Assembly: GCF_003987395.1 (NCBI RefSeq)
Contig: NZ_PIPT01000003.1
Coordinates: 186,001 to 250,000 of the forward strand
DNA length: 64,000 nt
Direction of reading: 5' to 3'
Source of the DNA: Pseudidiomarina aquimaris
GTDB lineage: Bacteria; Pseudomonadota; Gammaproteobacteria; Enterobacterales; Alteromonadaceae
Every line of letters starts with the position of its first letter. Position 1 is the stretch's first letter. The notes beneath the pieces were generated by a model. The model saw nothing but the letters and a program-made list of their open reading frames with translations, searched no databases and was not told the origin of the DNA. Shown in pieces: positions 47,178 through 56,891 of the stretch. The position numbers and the translations under genes are program-made.

Positions 47178-48070
47178 TCCAGTCGACAGGCCTCCGATTT
47201 GAACTCTAGCTCAATCGTTGTGTGGAAAATCTCAAAACGCGAGACTGCTTGATTGATGGCTTCTTTAACAGCGAGATAATGCTCCGCGTTATTGAAGTCA
47301 TCTTTTAATTCAACGTGAGCCGTTAGTACGTGTGATTCACCATCGAGCGACCACAGATGCATGTGATGAATATCCGCAACCTGGTCGACGTCACGAATTG
47401 CGTCTTGTACGTCTTGGTAGAGCTTAGGGTTTGGATTCGCTTGCGAAAATAGTTTCAGTGTTTCGATCAAGTTACGAACCACATTTAACAAGATAAATGC
47501 AGTGAAGGCGATTGATAACAGTGGGTCGATGATCGGCCAGTCGACAAAAGTCATAACAATGGCGCCAATAAGCACCGCAACCCAGCCCAAAACATCCTCT
47601 AGTAAGTGCCAATTGAGCACTCGTTCGTTGAGCGTTTTCCCGCCTGAAAGCTTAAACGCGGCGTAACCGTTCACAACTACCCCGAGAATTGCTAAGTAAA
47701 TCATGCCTTCGGTGTTCGGCATGACCGGATCTGTCAGTCGCGGGATGGCCTCGAATAGCACCCACGTGGAGCCAGCAATGAGCACAATTGCGTTAATCAG
47801 TGCGCCTAGCAAACTAAAACGTTTATAACCATACGTGAAGCCAGTGGTAGCTCGCTTGGCACCGAGTTTATTTAGCAGCCAGGCAAGACCTAACGAGAGG
47901 CTGTCACCGAGGTCATGCACGGCATCGGCAATAATTGCAGTACTGTTAGTAAGAATCCCGCCGATAAACTCGATGATAGTAAAGAATAAGTTTAGCCAGA
48001 AAGCGAGACCGATGCGTTGTGAAGAAGCGTCGCCATGGTGATGCTGGTGATGTCCGTGATGATGTCCCAT
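47174..48070 (-). CDS. Cation diffusion facilitator (zinc exporter, CDF family)
   Basis: Inner-membrane metal/proton antiporter of 298 residues. A His-rich start (MGHHHGHHQHHHGD) is followed by six helices with metal-site residues in IIADAVHDLGDSLSLG (helix 2) and a second acidic/His pair in LLEDVLGWVAVLIGAI (helix 5), then a cytoplasmic domain ending HTTIELEFKSEAC. The H/D composition suggests zinc, possibly cadmium or cobalt. It may act beside the czc pump. Confidence 0.93.
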   Translation of the reverse strand: MGHHHGHHQHHHGDASSQRIGLAFWLNLFFTIIEFIGGILTNSTAIIADAVHDLGDSLSLGLAWLLNKLGAKRATTGFTYGYKRFSLLGALINAIVLIAGSTWVLFEAIPRLTDPVMPNTEGMIYLAILGVVVNGYAAFKLSGGKTLNERVLNWHLLEDVLGWVAVLIGAIVMTFVDWPIIDPLLSIAFTAFILLNVVRNLIETLKLFSQANPNPKLYQDVQDAIRDVDQVADIHHMHLWSLDGESHVLTAHVELKDDFNNAEHYLAVKEAINQAVSRFEIFHTTIELEFKSEACRLD

Positions 48071-48119
48071 AAGCCCCTAATCATGCGTTGTTTTTTTCAT
48101 TGTAGAGGAGAAGCAAAAC

Positions 48120-48133
48120 TTGATCGAGATCAA
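48120..48133 (+). promoter_or_regulatory. FNR box of ompW
   Basis: TTGATCGAGATCAA is a perfect match to the FNR consensus TTGAT-N4-ATCAA. With TAAAAT at 48155-48160 as the -10 element, the box is centred about 41 bp before the start point, the class II activation position. Confidence 0.82.
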
Positions 48134-48186
48134 GGTTTTCCGCACATAACCACATAAAATATAGGGAAATAACTAAGGAGTGCTGT

Positions 48187-48891
48187 ATGAAAACCTCAAT
48201 GATCTTATCTAGCTTATTAATTGCCGGTCTTGCTGCACCAATGGCAGCGGCCGCAGACCAATTTTCGGTGAATGTTGGCGCCATCGGTGTCATGCCAAAT
48301 GATGATAGCGCATCATTGCCCGTAATTGAATCTGTTGCAGGTCTCGATTCTGGTTCTACCGGTGTGACAGTCGATGAAAACACTCAGTTGGGAATCACTT
48401 TTGATTACCGGCTGAATCCGAACTGGAGTATTGAGCTCATTGCTGCCACTCCATTTAAGCACGAAATTCATGGTACCGGTGCGATTGACGGTTTGAAAAT
48501 CGGCGAAACTAAACACCTTCCGCCAACCTTGCTCGCGCAATATCACTTTGATTTAGATAACGATGCGATTGATCCGTTTGTTGGTTTTGGGGTGAATTAC
48601 ACGACCTTCTTTGAAGAGAAAGTGAGCCCAGAGCTTGGTGGCGTTCTAACTGATTTAGCAGTAATTACTGCGAATGACGATGTTGAATTAGCGCTTTCAA
48701 ATAGCTGGGGATTCGCATTCCAAGCGGGGGTGAACGTGGCACTGACTGATAACTGGGGCCTGCACTTTATGGTGAGCCGTATGGCTATTGATACCGTTGC
48801 CGACGTGCGCATCAATGGTGTTACCGCTGAGTCTGTCGCGGTCGATATTGACCCAACCGTAGCAATGTTTGGTATTCGCTATAGCTTCTAA
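48187..48891 (+). CDS. ompW: OmpW family outer-membrane protein
   Basis: Eight-stranded outer-membrane barrel with a hydrophobic channel (234 residues). Signal peptide MKTSMILSSLLIAGLAAPMAAA; family landmarks NPNWSIELIAATPFKHEI, LPPTLLAQYHF, DPFVGFGVNYTTFF and the C-terminal IRYSF with the Bam-recognised Phe. It has a strong AAGGAG site, and the perfect FNR box upstream predicts induction at low oxygen, as known for E. coli ompW. Confidence 0.95.
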   Translation: MKTSMILSSLLIAGLAAPMAAAADQFSVNVGAIGVMPNDDSASLPVIESVAGLDSGSTGVTVDENTQLGITFDYRLNPNWSIELIAATPFKHEIHGTGAIDGLKIGETKHLPPTLLAQYHFDLDNDAIDPFVGFGVNYTTFFEEKVSPELGGVLTDLAVITANDDVELALSNSWGFAFQAGVNVALTDNWGLHFMVSRMAIDTVADVRINGVTAESVAVDIDPTVAMFGIRYSF

Positions 48892-48902
48892 GGAGGCATC
48901 TC

Positions 48903-49031
48903 ATGCAATTACTCAAAGAATTTGTTTCTGATCCGGTTATCTTTTTCTCTTTCACTGGATTAGCAGTATTACTTGGTCTTTGCATTTTCTACGTCGTCTA
49001 TTTTATCGCTAAAGCTAACGGCGAAGATTGA
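48903..49031 (+). CDS. DUF3149-like one-helix membrane micro-protein
   Basis: A 42-residue protein (MQLLKEFVSDPVIFFSFTGL...) with one transmembrane helix and a short charged C-terminus (AKANGED). The LKEFVSDPV start followed by a single helix is the pattern of DUF3149 proteins, which are small and uncharacterised. A near-perfect AAGGAGG at 48891-48897 precedes the ATG by 5 nt, good evidence for translation. It is 11 nt after ompW and so probably part of the same FNR-controlled transcript. Confidence 0.75.
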   Translation: MQLLKEFVSDPVIFFSFTGLAVLLGLCIFYVVYFIAKANGED

Positions 49032-49092
49032 TCGGAAGCATGCTGGCCTTCGTAAACAGACCATGAGTGACGAACTGTTAACGGAGGCCAGT

Positions 49093-49491
49093 ATGGCGAC
49101 CGAACTTATCTTGTTCTACGACGGTGGTTGTCCGCTGTGCGTGCATGAAATGCGGCAACTTAAAGCGTTGGACCAAAAGCGCAAGCAACGGCTGCAGTTT
49201 GAAGACATTTGGGCCCACGACTTCGCAAAGCGCTTTCCTGCGATCGATATTGAACAAGCAAATCGCATTCTGCACGGACAACGTGCTGACGGAACCCTGC
49301 TTTATGGCTTGGACGTCACCCATGCCGCATGGTCAGCTGTAGGACGCGGATGGTTAACAGCTCCGCTACGTTGGCCGGGCATTCGCTGGCTGGCAGACAG
49401 AGGCTATCTCGGCTTCGCCAAGCATCGTAACCGTATTTCCAAGTTGATAACCGGCAAGGAGCGCTGTCTACAGTGCTCGCTCGATGAGTAG
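49093..49491 (+). CDS. DCC-family thiol-disulfide oxidoreductase-like protein (DUF393)
   Basis: Protein of 132 residues with the DCC-family signature ELILFYDGGCPLCVHEM at the N-terminus (CxxC motif), then a helical part and a C-terminal CLQC pair. Function is unproven; a thioredoxin-like role is assumed for the family. I take the ATG at 49093 because CGGAGG lies five bases upstream and the family motif follows immediately; the frame is open further upstream, into the micro-protein gene. Confidence 0.88.
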   Translation: MATELILFYDGGCPLCVHEMRQLKALDQKRKQRLQFEDIWAHDFAKRFPAIDIEQANRILHGQRADGTLLYGLDVTHAAWSAVGRGWLTAPLRWPGIRWLADRGYLGFAKHRNRISKLITGKERCLQCSLDE

Positions 49492-49576
49492 TTGCGTCTA
49501 AACTGTCTACTTGTATAGCGCTTCAACATTCTATACCCTGCTTTATAACTTCCCGTTTACTTAGCAAAGGACGCTT

Positions 49577-51268
49577 GTGGCGCACTTTTTAGTCTTGCTG
49601 TTTCGCATCGCATGTTGCCTCGTTTTGAGCGTGGCTACGGTGCATGCTGCGCCGATCAAGATTGCCAACGACAGTCTTTATGGACTGCATGAGCGCGCTA
49701 GCATCTTGCGCGAGGCGCCGCTGAAGTGGCAACTCGATGATATTCTGGTGGCTGAGCAAAATGGCCTATTTGTGCCATTTTCGGGCATTTCATCGAGTTC
49801 CGATCGTGACCACGCTGTTTGGCTTAAGATTCAGTTGGATACAGCTGAAAACTTTGATTTCAGTGAGCCACGACGCTTTTTGTTAGCGCATGCAATTTCG
49901 CAACGTCACGCTGACTTGTACATTCAACAGGGGGAGCAGTGGCAGCACGTCGCTGCTGGGACCGCCGATGGTTACGCGACGAGCCAGCGGCTGAACTACC
50001 GTCATCCAGCTGTACGATTGACGTTTGATCGGCAACCTATCACGATTTATCTCCGCTTCTACGACCCTGCGGGTAGCACCTTTCCAATAAATCTGCTGAC
50101 AGTTGGTGACTACACCGAGCATTATCTTGAGGAAAATCTGGTCTTCGGCATGGTATTTGGCGCAATTTTTGCGCTGTTGTTGTACAACCTGATTTTACTG
50201 GTGCAACTGCGTGATGGCGCCTATCTGTGGTATGTGCTTAGCATGGCTGCGGCAATATTGCTGCTTGCCGATGGTACTGGACTTGGACCGCAAATCCTCT
50301 GGCCAAATAGCAGTCACCCTTGGTGGCTTGGGCGTGTCAGTACTGCTGCGATGTGGGGAAGTGCGGTGCTCATATTTAGTATAAAGTTTCTGCGTTTGCG
50401 CGAGAACTTGCCGTTAGTCGCCACCTTATTGCAGCTCACTGTTTTACTGTTTGGTCTAGTCTATTTGGCCAATGCCTTGGGCTTCACTCGTTATGCATCG
50501 ATTGTTGCAAACAGCATCGCTATGCTGATTATTCCAATCTTGCTAACTTCGGCCGTTGTTCGTTGGGCACAAGGCTTCAAGCCTGCTATTTACTTTGTCG
50601 TTGCGCAAAGCATTATGTTGTTAGCGGCATTAGCTATGGTCTTACGGCAGGTTGGCGTCTTAAATCCAGAAGACATCGTCTCGTATTGGTTTCCGCTTGC
50701 GGTCGCTTTAGAAGCTGTGTTGTTTTCGCTGGCTCTGGCACATCGTATAAGTGAGTTGAAGTTACAACGTAAAGAAGCGGTGCTGGACGCTCAACATGAC
50801 AGTTTAACAGAGCTTCTGAATCGTCGTGGCATGCTCGAACGCCTGCAGCAGCGGGGTGGGAAGAGCAGTTACTGTTTGGTTTTAGTTGATTTAGATGGTT
50901 TTAAACCGATCAACGATCGTTATGGCCACCAAGCGGGCGATGAAGTGCTTGTGTGTGTGGCTAAACGCCTTAAAGCTTGTATTCGCAATGAACGTAACGA
51001 TTGGGTGGTGCGCTTCGGTGGTGATGAGTTTGGGGTGGTTCTTTCGCACTCGATCGCACACCCCGACGCATTCTGTGAGCGGCTGCGACAGACGGTTGAA
51101 GCGCCAATGCAAATCAACGATGAACAAATTTCAGTGGGTGCAAGCATTGGCTTTGCTTGCAGTGACCCCGAAGAAAGTTTTGAAAGTCTTTATCGCCGCG
51201 CTGACAAAGAACTTTACACCGATAAGTCGGCACGGCGTGAACTGGCAATGTCAGTCGACGAGAGCTAA
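49577..51268 (+). CDS. 7TMR-DISM sensor diguanylate cyclase
   Basis: Membrane sensor and c-di-GMP synthase of 563 residues. Signal peptide, a periplasmic 7TMR-DISM extracellular domain (about residues 30-185; SDRDHAVWLKIQLDTAENF, YIQQGEQWQHVAAG), seven transmembrane helices (about 185-390), then a GGDEF domain with RFGGDEFG. The I-site position reads ERND rather than RxxD, so product inhibition is probably absent. The start is GTG behind AAAGGA. Its end overlaps the convergent EVE gene by 18 bp. Confidence 0.92.
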   Translation: MAHFLVLLFRIACCLVLSVATVHAAPIKIANDSLYGLHERASILREAPLKWQLDDILVAEQNGLFVPFSGISSSSDRDHAVWLKIQLDTAENFDFSEPRRFLLAHAISQRHADLYIQQGEQWQHVAAGTADGYATSQRLNYRHPAVRLTFDRQPITIYLRFYDPAGSTFPINLLTVGDYTEHYLEENLVFGMVFGAIFALLLYNLILLVQLRDGAYLWYVLSMAAAILLLADGTGLGPQILWPNSSHPWWLGRVSTAAMWGSAVLIFSIKFLRLRENLPLVATLLQLTVLLFGLVYLANALGFTRYASIVANSIAMLIIPILLTSAVVRWAQGFKPAIYFVVAQSIMLLAALAMVLRQVGVLNPEDIVSYWFPLAVALEAVLFSLALAHRISELKLQRKEAVLDAQHDSLTELLNRRGMLERLQQRGGKSSYCLVLVDLDGFKPINDRYGHQAGDEVLVCVAKRLKACIRNERNDWVVRFGGDEFGVVLSHSIAHPDAFCERLRQTVEAPMQINDEQISVGASIGFACSDPEESFESLYRRADKELYTDKSARRELAMSVDES

Positions 51269-51709
51269 AACGGCTTGGTATTCGCTCGCTTGAAAAGGCA
51301 CCACACTTAGCCGAGAACCCTTTTGCACCAATGGATTTTCTGCCATAGCGGGGAGTGTCTTCAGTTCTTTTAGTGCAAGAGGTTGTTTGAACTTACGTAC
51401 GAATTGTAATCGCACTGCGCTCCAGCGTGGATTCTCGGGCATCGATTTGGGGTCGAAGTAAGCTGACTCTGGCTCGAATTGCAAAGGGTCGACAAAAGCT
51501 TCTTCCGTCACTTCAGCAAGGCCGACAATGCCAACCTTGGCGCAACTCGAATGATAGATAAATACCTGGTCACCCTTCGCCATTTCCCGCAAAAAGTTGC
51601 GCGCCTGATAGTTGCGCACACCGTCCCAGGCAATACCCTCTGAGCCGGTATCAGCAATTGTGTCGATACTGCACTCATCGGGTTCGGTTTTAACTAGCCA
51701 ATACTTCAT
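51251..51709 (-). CDS. EVE domain protein
   Basis: Cytoplasmic protein of 152 residues consisting of one EVE domain, a PUA-like fold that binds modified bases in nucleic acids. It starts MKYWLVKTEPDECSID and contains WDGVRNYQARNFLREMAKGDQVFIYHS, the most conserved parts of the family. It overlaps the upstream HlyD gene by 4 nt (ATGA). Standalone EVE proteins near exporters are common, and no restriction or RNA-modification gene is nearby. Confidence 0.92.
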   Translation of the reverse strand: MKYWLVKTEPDECSIDTIADTGSEGIAWDGVRNYQARNFLREMAKGDQVFIYHSSCAKVGIVGLAEVTEEAFVDPLQFEPESAYFDPKSMPENPRWSAVRLQFVRKFKQPLALKELKTLPAMAENPLVQKGSRLSVVPFQASEYQAVLALVD

Positions 51710-52890
51710 AACTGCACTTGCATGCCTTCTTCTAATTCGCCACTTGGATGGTTGACCACCTGCTCGTTAGCGTTTAAACCATTTATTATCTGTCGATAAA
51801 TACCACTTTGAAAGCCTACGTTAACGGCTCTGCGCTCTAGCTCTCCCTCTTGATAGACAAACACATACCATTGCTCATCTTGTCTGAAGAGGGCGGTTAT
51901 CGGTACCGCTAGGGCATCTTCTGCTTGTTCGATGACAATCTCTGCGTTGACGCGGAAGTCGTTACCGAGCTCAGGTGCAGGCGCATCGAGCTCGATAAAA
52001 ACACTTACGCGCTGTTCTTCGATACCCAAAGCCGAGACGCGAGTAAAGCCTGCGGGACTCACACGGCGCACTATACCTGATTTGACTTCTTGCCCGCCCC
52101 ATTGATTGATACGTGCGGTCATTCCCGGGCGCACTTTAACGGCAGCACTACTCAAAAGGTCGACCTGAACCTCGAGCTCACTCAGATCGCCCAGTTCTAA
52201 AATCGTTTCACCAGCGGTCACAATACCTTCACAGCAACGAAAACGTTGCAACACCGTGCCACTAATGGGTGCGGGTACTTCGAGAATGCGTGTTTGGTCA
52301 CTGCTACGGGTGCCTTCAGCAATCTCCAGAACCAGTTTTGCATTGGTGACATCTGCTTGCGCGACAGCGACGGCAGCGGTCGCCGAGCGTAAATTTGATT
52401 GCGCCCGAAAGAGGGCGGTTTGTGCTCGCTCAAGGTCTGCAGTGGACGCGAGCCCCGCATCGTATAGACGTTTAATACGCTGCAGCTCACTGCTCGCAAG
52501 TTGCGCTTCGCTTTCGCTATTCTGTTGCAGAGCAATGGCGGCTTGTAGACGTGCCTCAGTGGCGTTAAGAGTTTGTTCTGCTTGCTCGCGACTACGTTGG
52601 TCGAGCGCGGGCGTTGGCGCTGGCTCCACCTCAAAAACCGTATCGCCTTGGGTAATTGGGTCGCCAGGCTCAAGCGAAACACGACGTAGATAGCCGGTAA
52701 TCGGCGCTGAGACGGAATAGGTATTACGTAAATGCGTTCTGCCTTCGTCACTTACCGTGGCAGCTAAGGGGCCTTGATAAACGTCACTTACAACGACTTG
52801 CGGCGGCGCAGGCCGTAAACTGTAGAAGAGTGCGACGGCAACGAGTACAAAGAGCAGCCAGGGTAGTAATTTCACCAGTGGTTTTTTCAT
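51706..52890 (-). CDS. HlyD-family efflux adaptor
   Basis: Membrane-fusion protein (394 residues from the ATG at 52890) of an ABC exporter. One N-terminal helix (LLPWLLFVLVAVALFYSL), split lipoyl motif (SVSAPITGYLRRVSLEPGD and VPAPISGTVLQRFRCCEGIV), a coiled-coil hairpin between them (residues about 110-200), then barrel and membrane-proximal domains. A TTG at 52917 is in frame; the ATG lies 12 nt after AAGGAG, so the start is not certain. It is the third gene of an ATPase-permease-adaptor operon, all overlapping or nearly so. Confidence 0.92.
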   Translation of the reverse strand: MKKPLVKLLPWLLFVLVAVALFYSLRPAPPQVVVSDVYQGPLAATVSDEGRTHLRNTYSVSAPITGYLRRVSLEPGDPITQGDTVFEVEPAPTPALDQRSREQAEQTLNATEARLQAAIALQQNSESEAQLASSELQRIKRLYDAGLASTADLERAQTALFRAQSNLRSATAAVAVAQADVTNAKLVLEIAEGTRSSDQTRILEVPAPISGTVLQRFRCCEGIVTAGETILELGDLSELEVQVDLLSSAAVKVRPGMTARINQWGGQEVKSGIVRRVSPAGFTRVSALGIEEQRVSVFIELDAPAPELGNDFRVNAEIVIEQAEDALAVPITALFRQDEQWYVFVYQEGELERRAVNVGFQSGIYRQIINGLNANEQVVNHPSGELEEGMQVQL

Positions 52891-52917
52891 CGTCTGTAAT
52901 CTCTCCTTGCCTCTCAA

Positions 52918-55272
52918 TTACTCGGCTTTTAATGCGGCAACCAAATCAATACGTTGCAAGCGTCGTAACATAAACATGACCGCTATTGCCGCCGCGGTCA
53001 ATACGCCGAGGGCCGATAGCCCAAAAAGCTGCCGGCTCACGACAAACGGAATACGAAACAGCTCGCTACTCATCAGCTCGGTCATGCCTGCCGCAAAGAG
53101 AAAACCAACAAGCCAGCCCAGCGGAATGGCAATCAGCACCACTAACAGCAGCTCGCCGAACAGAATAATTGCGACCTCGGCGTAGCTATAGCCTAGCACC
53201 CTTAAGGTAGAAAGCTCTCGCTCACGCTCTGCAAGCGCGATTCGAGCATTGTTATAGACCATCGCAAAGGTGAGTGAGCCGGCTAAAACAAAAATAATAC
53301 TCATGGCGGTGAGGACGGTGTCGTCCATGTAGCTGCGTAATTTTTCTTCGGCTTCGCGTATGTGGCTGTATCCGGCAATCTGTGGCATCTCATTAAGTCG
53401 TGCGTAAAGCGCTTCTTTCTCTGTCGCATCGATAAGTAGCCAAGCGCCACTTAGCACGTCGCTTTCCAGTAAAATGCGATTCAATTCAGGGAGTGCCATA
53501 TACGCACCCACGCCAATAGCTTCATTCGTGATCGCCACCAATGGGATTGCTTGGGTCATGCGGCGTTCACCGATAAACTCAACGCGCACCTGCTGATCAA
53601 GTTCGAGGCTAAGTTGCTGGGCGAGGTGGTCGGTTAAGACTAAACCGGCGTCGGGCAAACTGCGCATGCTAGCTAATTGGCGCAACTTACTGTCTGGACT
53701 GAAAGCAGAGACTGAGGTGCTGTAAACCGTGGTGCCGCTGTGCAGACGCACAGGGACACTGCGCATGCCTTCGACATAGTTGACGCCCGGTAGGGCGGCC
53801 AAACTCGCTAATGCTTGCGCATCGGTGACTTGACTAAAATGGACAATGACATCCATTTGTTGCTCCACACGGTAATTGCGGTCGAGCATAGTGCTGATGG
53901 CTTGAAACTGATAGCTGCCAAATAGCAACAGTCCGCCGGCGAGCGCGACGCCAGTAATCGAGAGCGTGCTACGTAGGGGATGCCGCACTAGGTTGCGCAA
54001 AATAATCCGCCATGCCTGATTGAGTCGCATGGTCGCAATAAAATGATTGATGCGACTTTGGTGAAAGTTAGGCGGATTAGGTGGGCGCATCGCTTGCGCC
54101 GGCGGAACCCGGATGGCTTTATAGATAGCGCGCCAAGTGCCAACGAATCCAGCGGCAAACGTCACCAGAACAGCAATAGCGAGGCTTCGCCAGTTGGTAT
54201 CTACGTTGAGGTCAATGAAACTAAAATAAAGGCTGTAGAGCTCAACCATAGTGGCAGATAGCCAATGGCTCAAGAGCAGTCCTAAAATAAGCCCAACCAA
54301 TACCACAAGGCTACTGAATCCCAAGTAATGCAAAAAAATAGTAGCGGGTCGGTAACCAAAGGCCTTCATGATCGCAATGATTTGTTGTTGGGTGTGAATT
54401 TGGCGCTGCATAAAAATGTTAAATAAGAACGCCGAAGTCCCGAGGAATACCAACGGCAGAAAAACCGCATTGGTGCCGAGTTGCTTAAGCTCCTCGCTTA
54501 AAAAGCGGTGCGAGATCTGCTCCTCACGGGTGTAGGCACCACGGCCACCATAGTTTTCAAAGACCTGATCGAGTCGCAATTTTAATGTGGCGCTGTCGGC
54601 CTGCGCCTCCAGCTGTATGAGGAGGCTGTTAAATGCGCCGTCCATATCAAGGGCAGCAGCTAAAGCGTCTTCGCGTAGCCAAAGTACTCCGTAGCGTTGA
54701 TAGTCCGGCATGATATCTGCCGGCCCAATTTGGTAAATGTATTCTGGCGAAATGGCGATGCCAACGATCTCCAACTCAGTGCGCCGGCCATTTAGAATCG
54801 CAGTGATTGAGTCATGCAATTGCAATTTATGAGCTTCAGCGAAAGGTTGTGCGACAACCACTTGGCGACTGTTTGTTGGCAACATCCCTCGCTGCAGATG
54901 CAAGGTATTTAATAGCTGGGTCTGCTGTTCAGGCACCGACACCAGTTGTGCCTGGATCGGATCGGCAAAGCCGCTGACTTCGACCCGTGCTGCACTGCGA
55001 ATACGCGCCTCGGCGACTGCCACGCCAGGCATTTCCTGCACTTGTGTTAGCAGGTTACGTGGCGCGCGAGTGAGCTCTAGGAAAACATCGGCAAAACGAT
55101 GCTCATTATAAAAAGTCTGCTGTGCGTTGGTTAAGCTTTGCTTTGCGGTGGTCATGATCATGAGCACCATGACTCCTACGGCAACGACAATAGCGATGGC
55201 AAAAAGTTGGGCGCGTGCGAGCCAAACCTCGCGCAGCAATTTGGCAAGCAAGGTAGCTTGTGCGCTTACCAC
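52918..55272 (-). CDS. ABC transporter permease with two FtsX domains
   Basis: Large inner-membrane permease of the MacB/LolC superfamily (784 residues). There are two FtsX units, each with a periplasmic MacB-PCD-like segment: the first with helix [20 protein letters not shown] and the TM cluster near residues 280-400, the second starting [20 protein letters not shown]. It starts with GTG overlapping the ATPase stop by 7 nt. With the ATPase and HlyD partner it forms a tripartite exporter, perhaps for a lipid, peptide or macrolide-like compound. Confidence 0.92.
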   Translation of the reverse strand: MVSAQATLLAKLLREVWLARAQLFAIAIVVAVGVMVLMIMTTAKQSLTNAQQTFYNEHRFADVFLELTRAPRNLLTQVQEMPGVAVAEARIRSAARVEVSGFADPIQAQLVSVPEQQTQLLNTLHLQRGMLPTNSRQVVVAQPFAEAHKLQLHDSITAILNGRRTELEIVGIAISPEYIYQIGPADIMPDYQRYGVLWLREDALAAALDMDGAFNSLLIQLEAQADSATLKLRLDQVFENYGGRGAYTREEQISHRFLSEELKQLGTNAVFLPLVFLGTSAFLFNIFMQRQIHTQQQIIAIMKAFGYRPATIFLHYLGFSSLVVLVGLILGLLLSHWLSATMVELYSLYFSFIDLNVDTNWRSLAIAVLVTFAAGFVGTWRAIYKAIRVPPAQAMRPPNPPNFHQSRINHFIATMRLNQAWRIILRNLVRHPLRSTLSITGVALAGGLLLFGSYQFQAISTMLDRNYRVEQQMDVIVHFSQVTDAQALASLAALPGVNYVEGMRSVPVRLHSGTTVYSTSVSAFSPDSKLRQLASMRSLPDAGLVLTDHLAQQLSLELDQQVRVEFIGERRMTQAIPLVAITNEAIGVGAYMALPELNRILLESDVLSGAWLLIDATEKEALYARLNEMPQIAGYSHIREAEEKLRSYMDDTVLTAMSIIFVLAGSLTFAMVYNNARIALAERERELSTLRVLGYSYAEVAIILFGELLLVVLIAIPLGWLVGFLFAAGMTELMSSELFRIPFVVSRQLFGLSALGVLTAAAIAVMFMLRRLQRIDLVAALKAE

Positions 55273-55961
55273 TGCAACTCCCGCGCTGGGCGTTGGGTTG
55301 TGTTGGTATGGATGTCGCTAATTTTGCCATCGGAAAGGCGTATTACGCGATTCGCCATGTCCGCAATAATGGCATTATGGGTGATCACCGCTGTGGTGGT
55401 GCCGAGCTCTTGATTAATTTGCTGCAAGACGTCGAGCACAAGGCCTCCAGTGTTGGAGTCGAGCGCGCCCGTTGGTTCATCACAAAGTAAAATTTCGGGG
55501 CGCTTGGCCACCGCACGAGCAATCGCTACGCGTTGTTGCTCACCCCCTGACAACTGTGCAGGGAAATGATCCATTCGGCCGCTCAACCCGACCCGCTCAA
55601 GCGCTTCTTCTGGACGCATCGGGTTGCGTGCAATATCCGTGACCATCGCCACGTTCTCGCGGGCTGTGAGGCTCGGAATTAGATTGTAAAACTGAAAAAC
55701 AAAGCCAACGTGATCGCGGCGAAATCGGGTAAGCTCACGGTCGGAAGCTTGATGTAGAGCTGTATCACCATAGAAAAGTTGGCCGCTCGTCGGTGTATCA
55801 AGACCGCCCATAATGTTGAGGAGTGTCGACTTGCCCGAGCCAGAGGCGCCCAGTAGCACAACCAATTCACCGCTGACCAGTTCGAGACTCACGCCGCGTA
55901 AGGCGTGGATCTCAACTTCGCCCATATGGTAAACCTTACTAAGTGCCTCTGCTCGGAGCAT
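55266..55961 (-). CDS. ABC transporter ATP-binding protein (MacB/LolD type)
   Basis: ATPase of 231 residues that powers the adjacent FtsX-type permease. Walker [14 protein letters not shown]-loop [17 protein letters not shown], signature [14 protein letters not shown], Walker [13 protein letters not shown] and H-loop VITHNA are all intact. It is the first gene of the three-gene exporter operon; a small two-helix protein gene lies 29 nt upstream. Confidence 0.96.
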   Translation of the reverse strand: MLRAEALSKVYHMGEVEIHALRGVSLELVSGELVVLLGASGSGKSTLLNIMGGLDTPTSGQLFYGDTALHQASDRELTRFRRDHVGFVFQFYNLIPSLTARENVAMVTDIARNPMRPEEALERVGLSGRMDHFPAQLSGGEQQRVAIARAVAKRPEILLCDEPTGALDSNTGGLVLDVLQQINQELGTTTAVITHNAIIADMANRVIRLSDGKISDIHTNTTQRPARELQW

Positions 55962-55990
55962 AGGAGCATCCTACGTGGTCAATAGGGTTA

Positions 55991-56239
55991 TTAAGTATTC
56001 CCCATCATCATAGCACCACCGAGGCCCAATACGCCCATACCAAAACCGATAACCATAGCAATGACCATCCAAATGAGAATGGCACGGGCCCAGTTTTGTT
56101 TGGACGGTTTGGTTGAGTTCGAGAATGCCCACACGAGTAGGGCAATAATGTTAACTACTGGAATAGCCGTTAGAAAAAGAGTCAACATCCATTCGCCTAA
56201 GCGAACGGTACTTGAGTTATCAAAGCCGTGATGATCCAT
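55991..56239 (-). CDS. Small two-helix membrane protein
   Basis: An 82-residue protein with two hydrophobic segments (WMLTLFLTAIPVVNIIALLVWAF and ILIWMVIAMVIGFGMGVLGLG) joined by a short basic loop. It resembles the widespread but uncharacterised small proteins with VNIIALLVWAF. AAGGACCC precedes the ATG. It is 29 nt upstream of the ABC ATPase on the same strand and may be cotranscribed. Confidence 0.75.
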   Translation of the reverse strand: MDHHGFDNSSTVRLGEWMLTLFLTAIPVVNIIALLVWAFSNSTKPSKQNWARAILIWMVIAMVIGFGMGVLGLGGAMMMGNT

Positions 56240-56351
56240 GAGGGGGTCCTTTTATGCGTTATAGTTATACGTTCATCAATGGATGATTGTGTTTCGCAAC
56301 ACCATCTAGCAACATAGGTGGCAGGACTTAGAGTGTCAATGAGAAAAATCA

Positions 56352-56882
56352 ATGAAATCAATGAAACAACATGTTATTGCAGTATTACTGCTCGCTAGCG
56401 CAGTCAGCGGAGGTGCTTCGGTTATGGCAAATGAGTTTACAGTTTATGTGGTTCGACACGCAGAAAAGGCGGTGGCTGAATCTGATCCACCGCTTAGTGA
56501 AAAAGGCCAGCAACGTGCACATACACTCGCGCAGATGTTGCAAAAAGCTGAACTGAAAGCAATCTATAGTACGCCGTACCAACGCACCCAGATGACCGCA
56601 CAACCGCTTGCTGAGTCAGTTGGTTTGACTGTGCAAAGTTACCGTCCTGGTGATGCCGAGGGAATACTCGAAGCGCTCATGGCGCGGGGCGAAAATACCC
56701 TCATCGTGGGGCACAGTAATACGGTTCCGGCGCTGGTTCGTGGCCTAGGTGGCCAGAGTGAAAACCTTACCGAGCAAGACTATGGGGACCTATTTCAGCT
56801 GACCTTCTATGATTGTGCTGGCGAAGGTGAAGAAAAGCGTTGCCAATTGCTGCAAACACGTTTGATGGTGCCCACCAACTAA
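56352..56882 (+). CDS. Periplasmic histidine phosphatase (SixA-like)
   Basis: Histidine-phosphatase-superfamily protein of 176 residues with a signal peptide (MKSMKQHVIAVLLLASAVSG, cleavage near VMA). The catalytic RHA motif is in VVRHAEKA, the second His in IVGHSNTVPALV, and an Arg in PYQRTQMTA; the acid is expected around TEQD. Export distinguishes it from E. coli SixA. Substrate unknown. A second ATG at 56361 is possible. It converges with the propeller-GGDEF gene. Confidence 0.88.
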   Translation: MKSMKQHVIAVLLLASAVSGGASVMANEFTVYVVRHAEKAVAESDPPLSEKGQQRAHTLAQMLQKAELKAIYSTPYQRTQMTAQPLAESVGLTVQSYRPGDAEGILEALMARGENTLIVGHSNTVPALVRGLGGQSENLTEQDYGDLFQLTFYDCAGEGEEKRCQLLQTRLMVPTN

Positions 56883-56891
56883 GTGGATAAG

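Noticed and set aside
48973-49092. N-terminal extension of the DCC-family protein
   Set aside because: It overlaps the micro-protein gene, lacks family similarity, and the ATG at 49093 has an ideal Shine-Dalgarno sequence followed at once by the YDGGCPLC motif.
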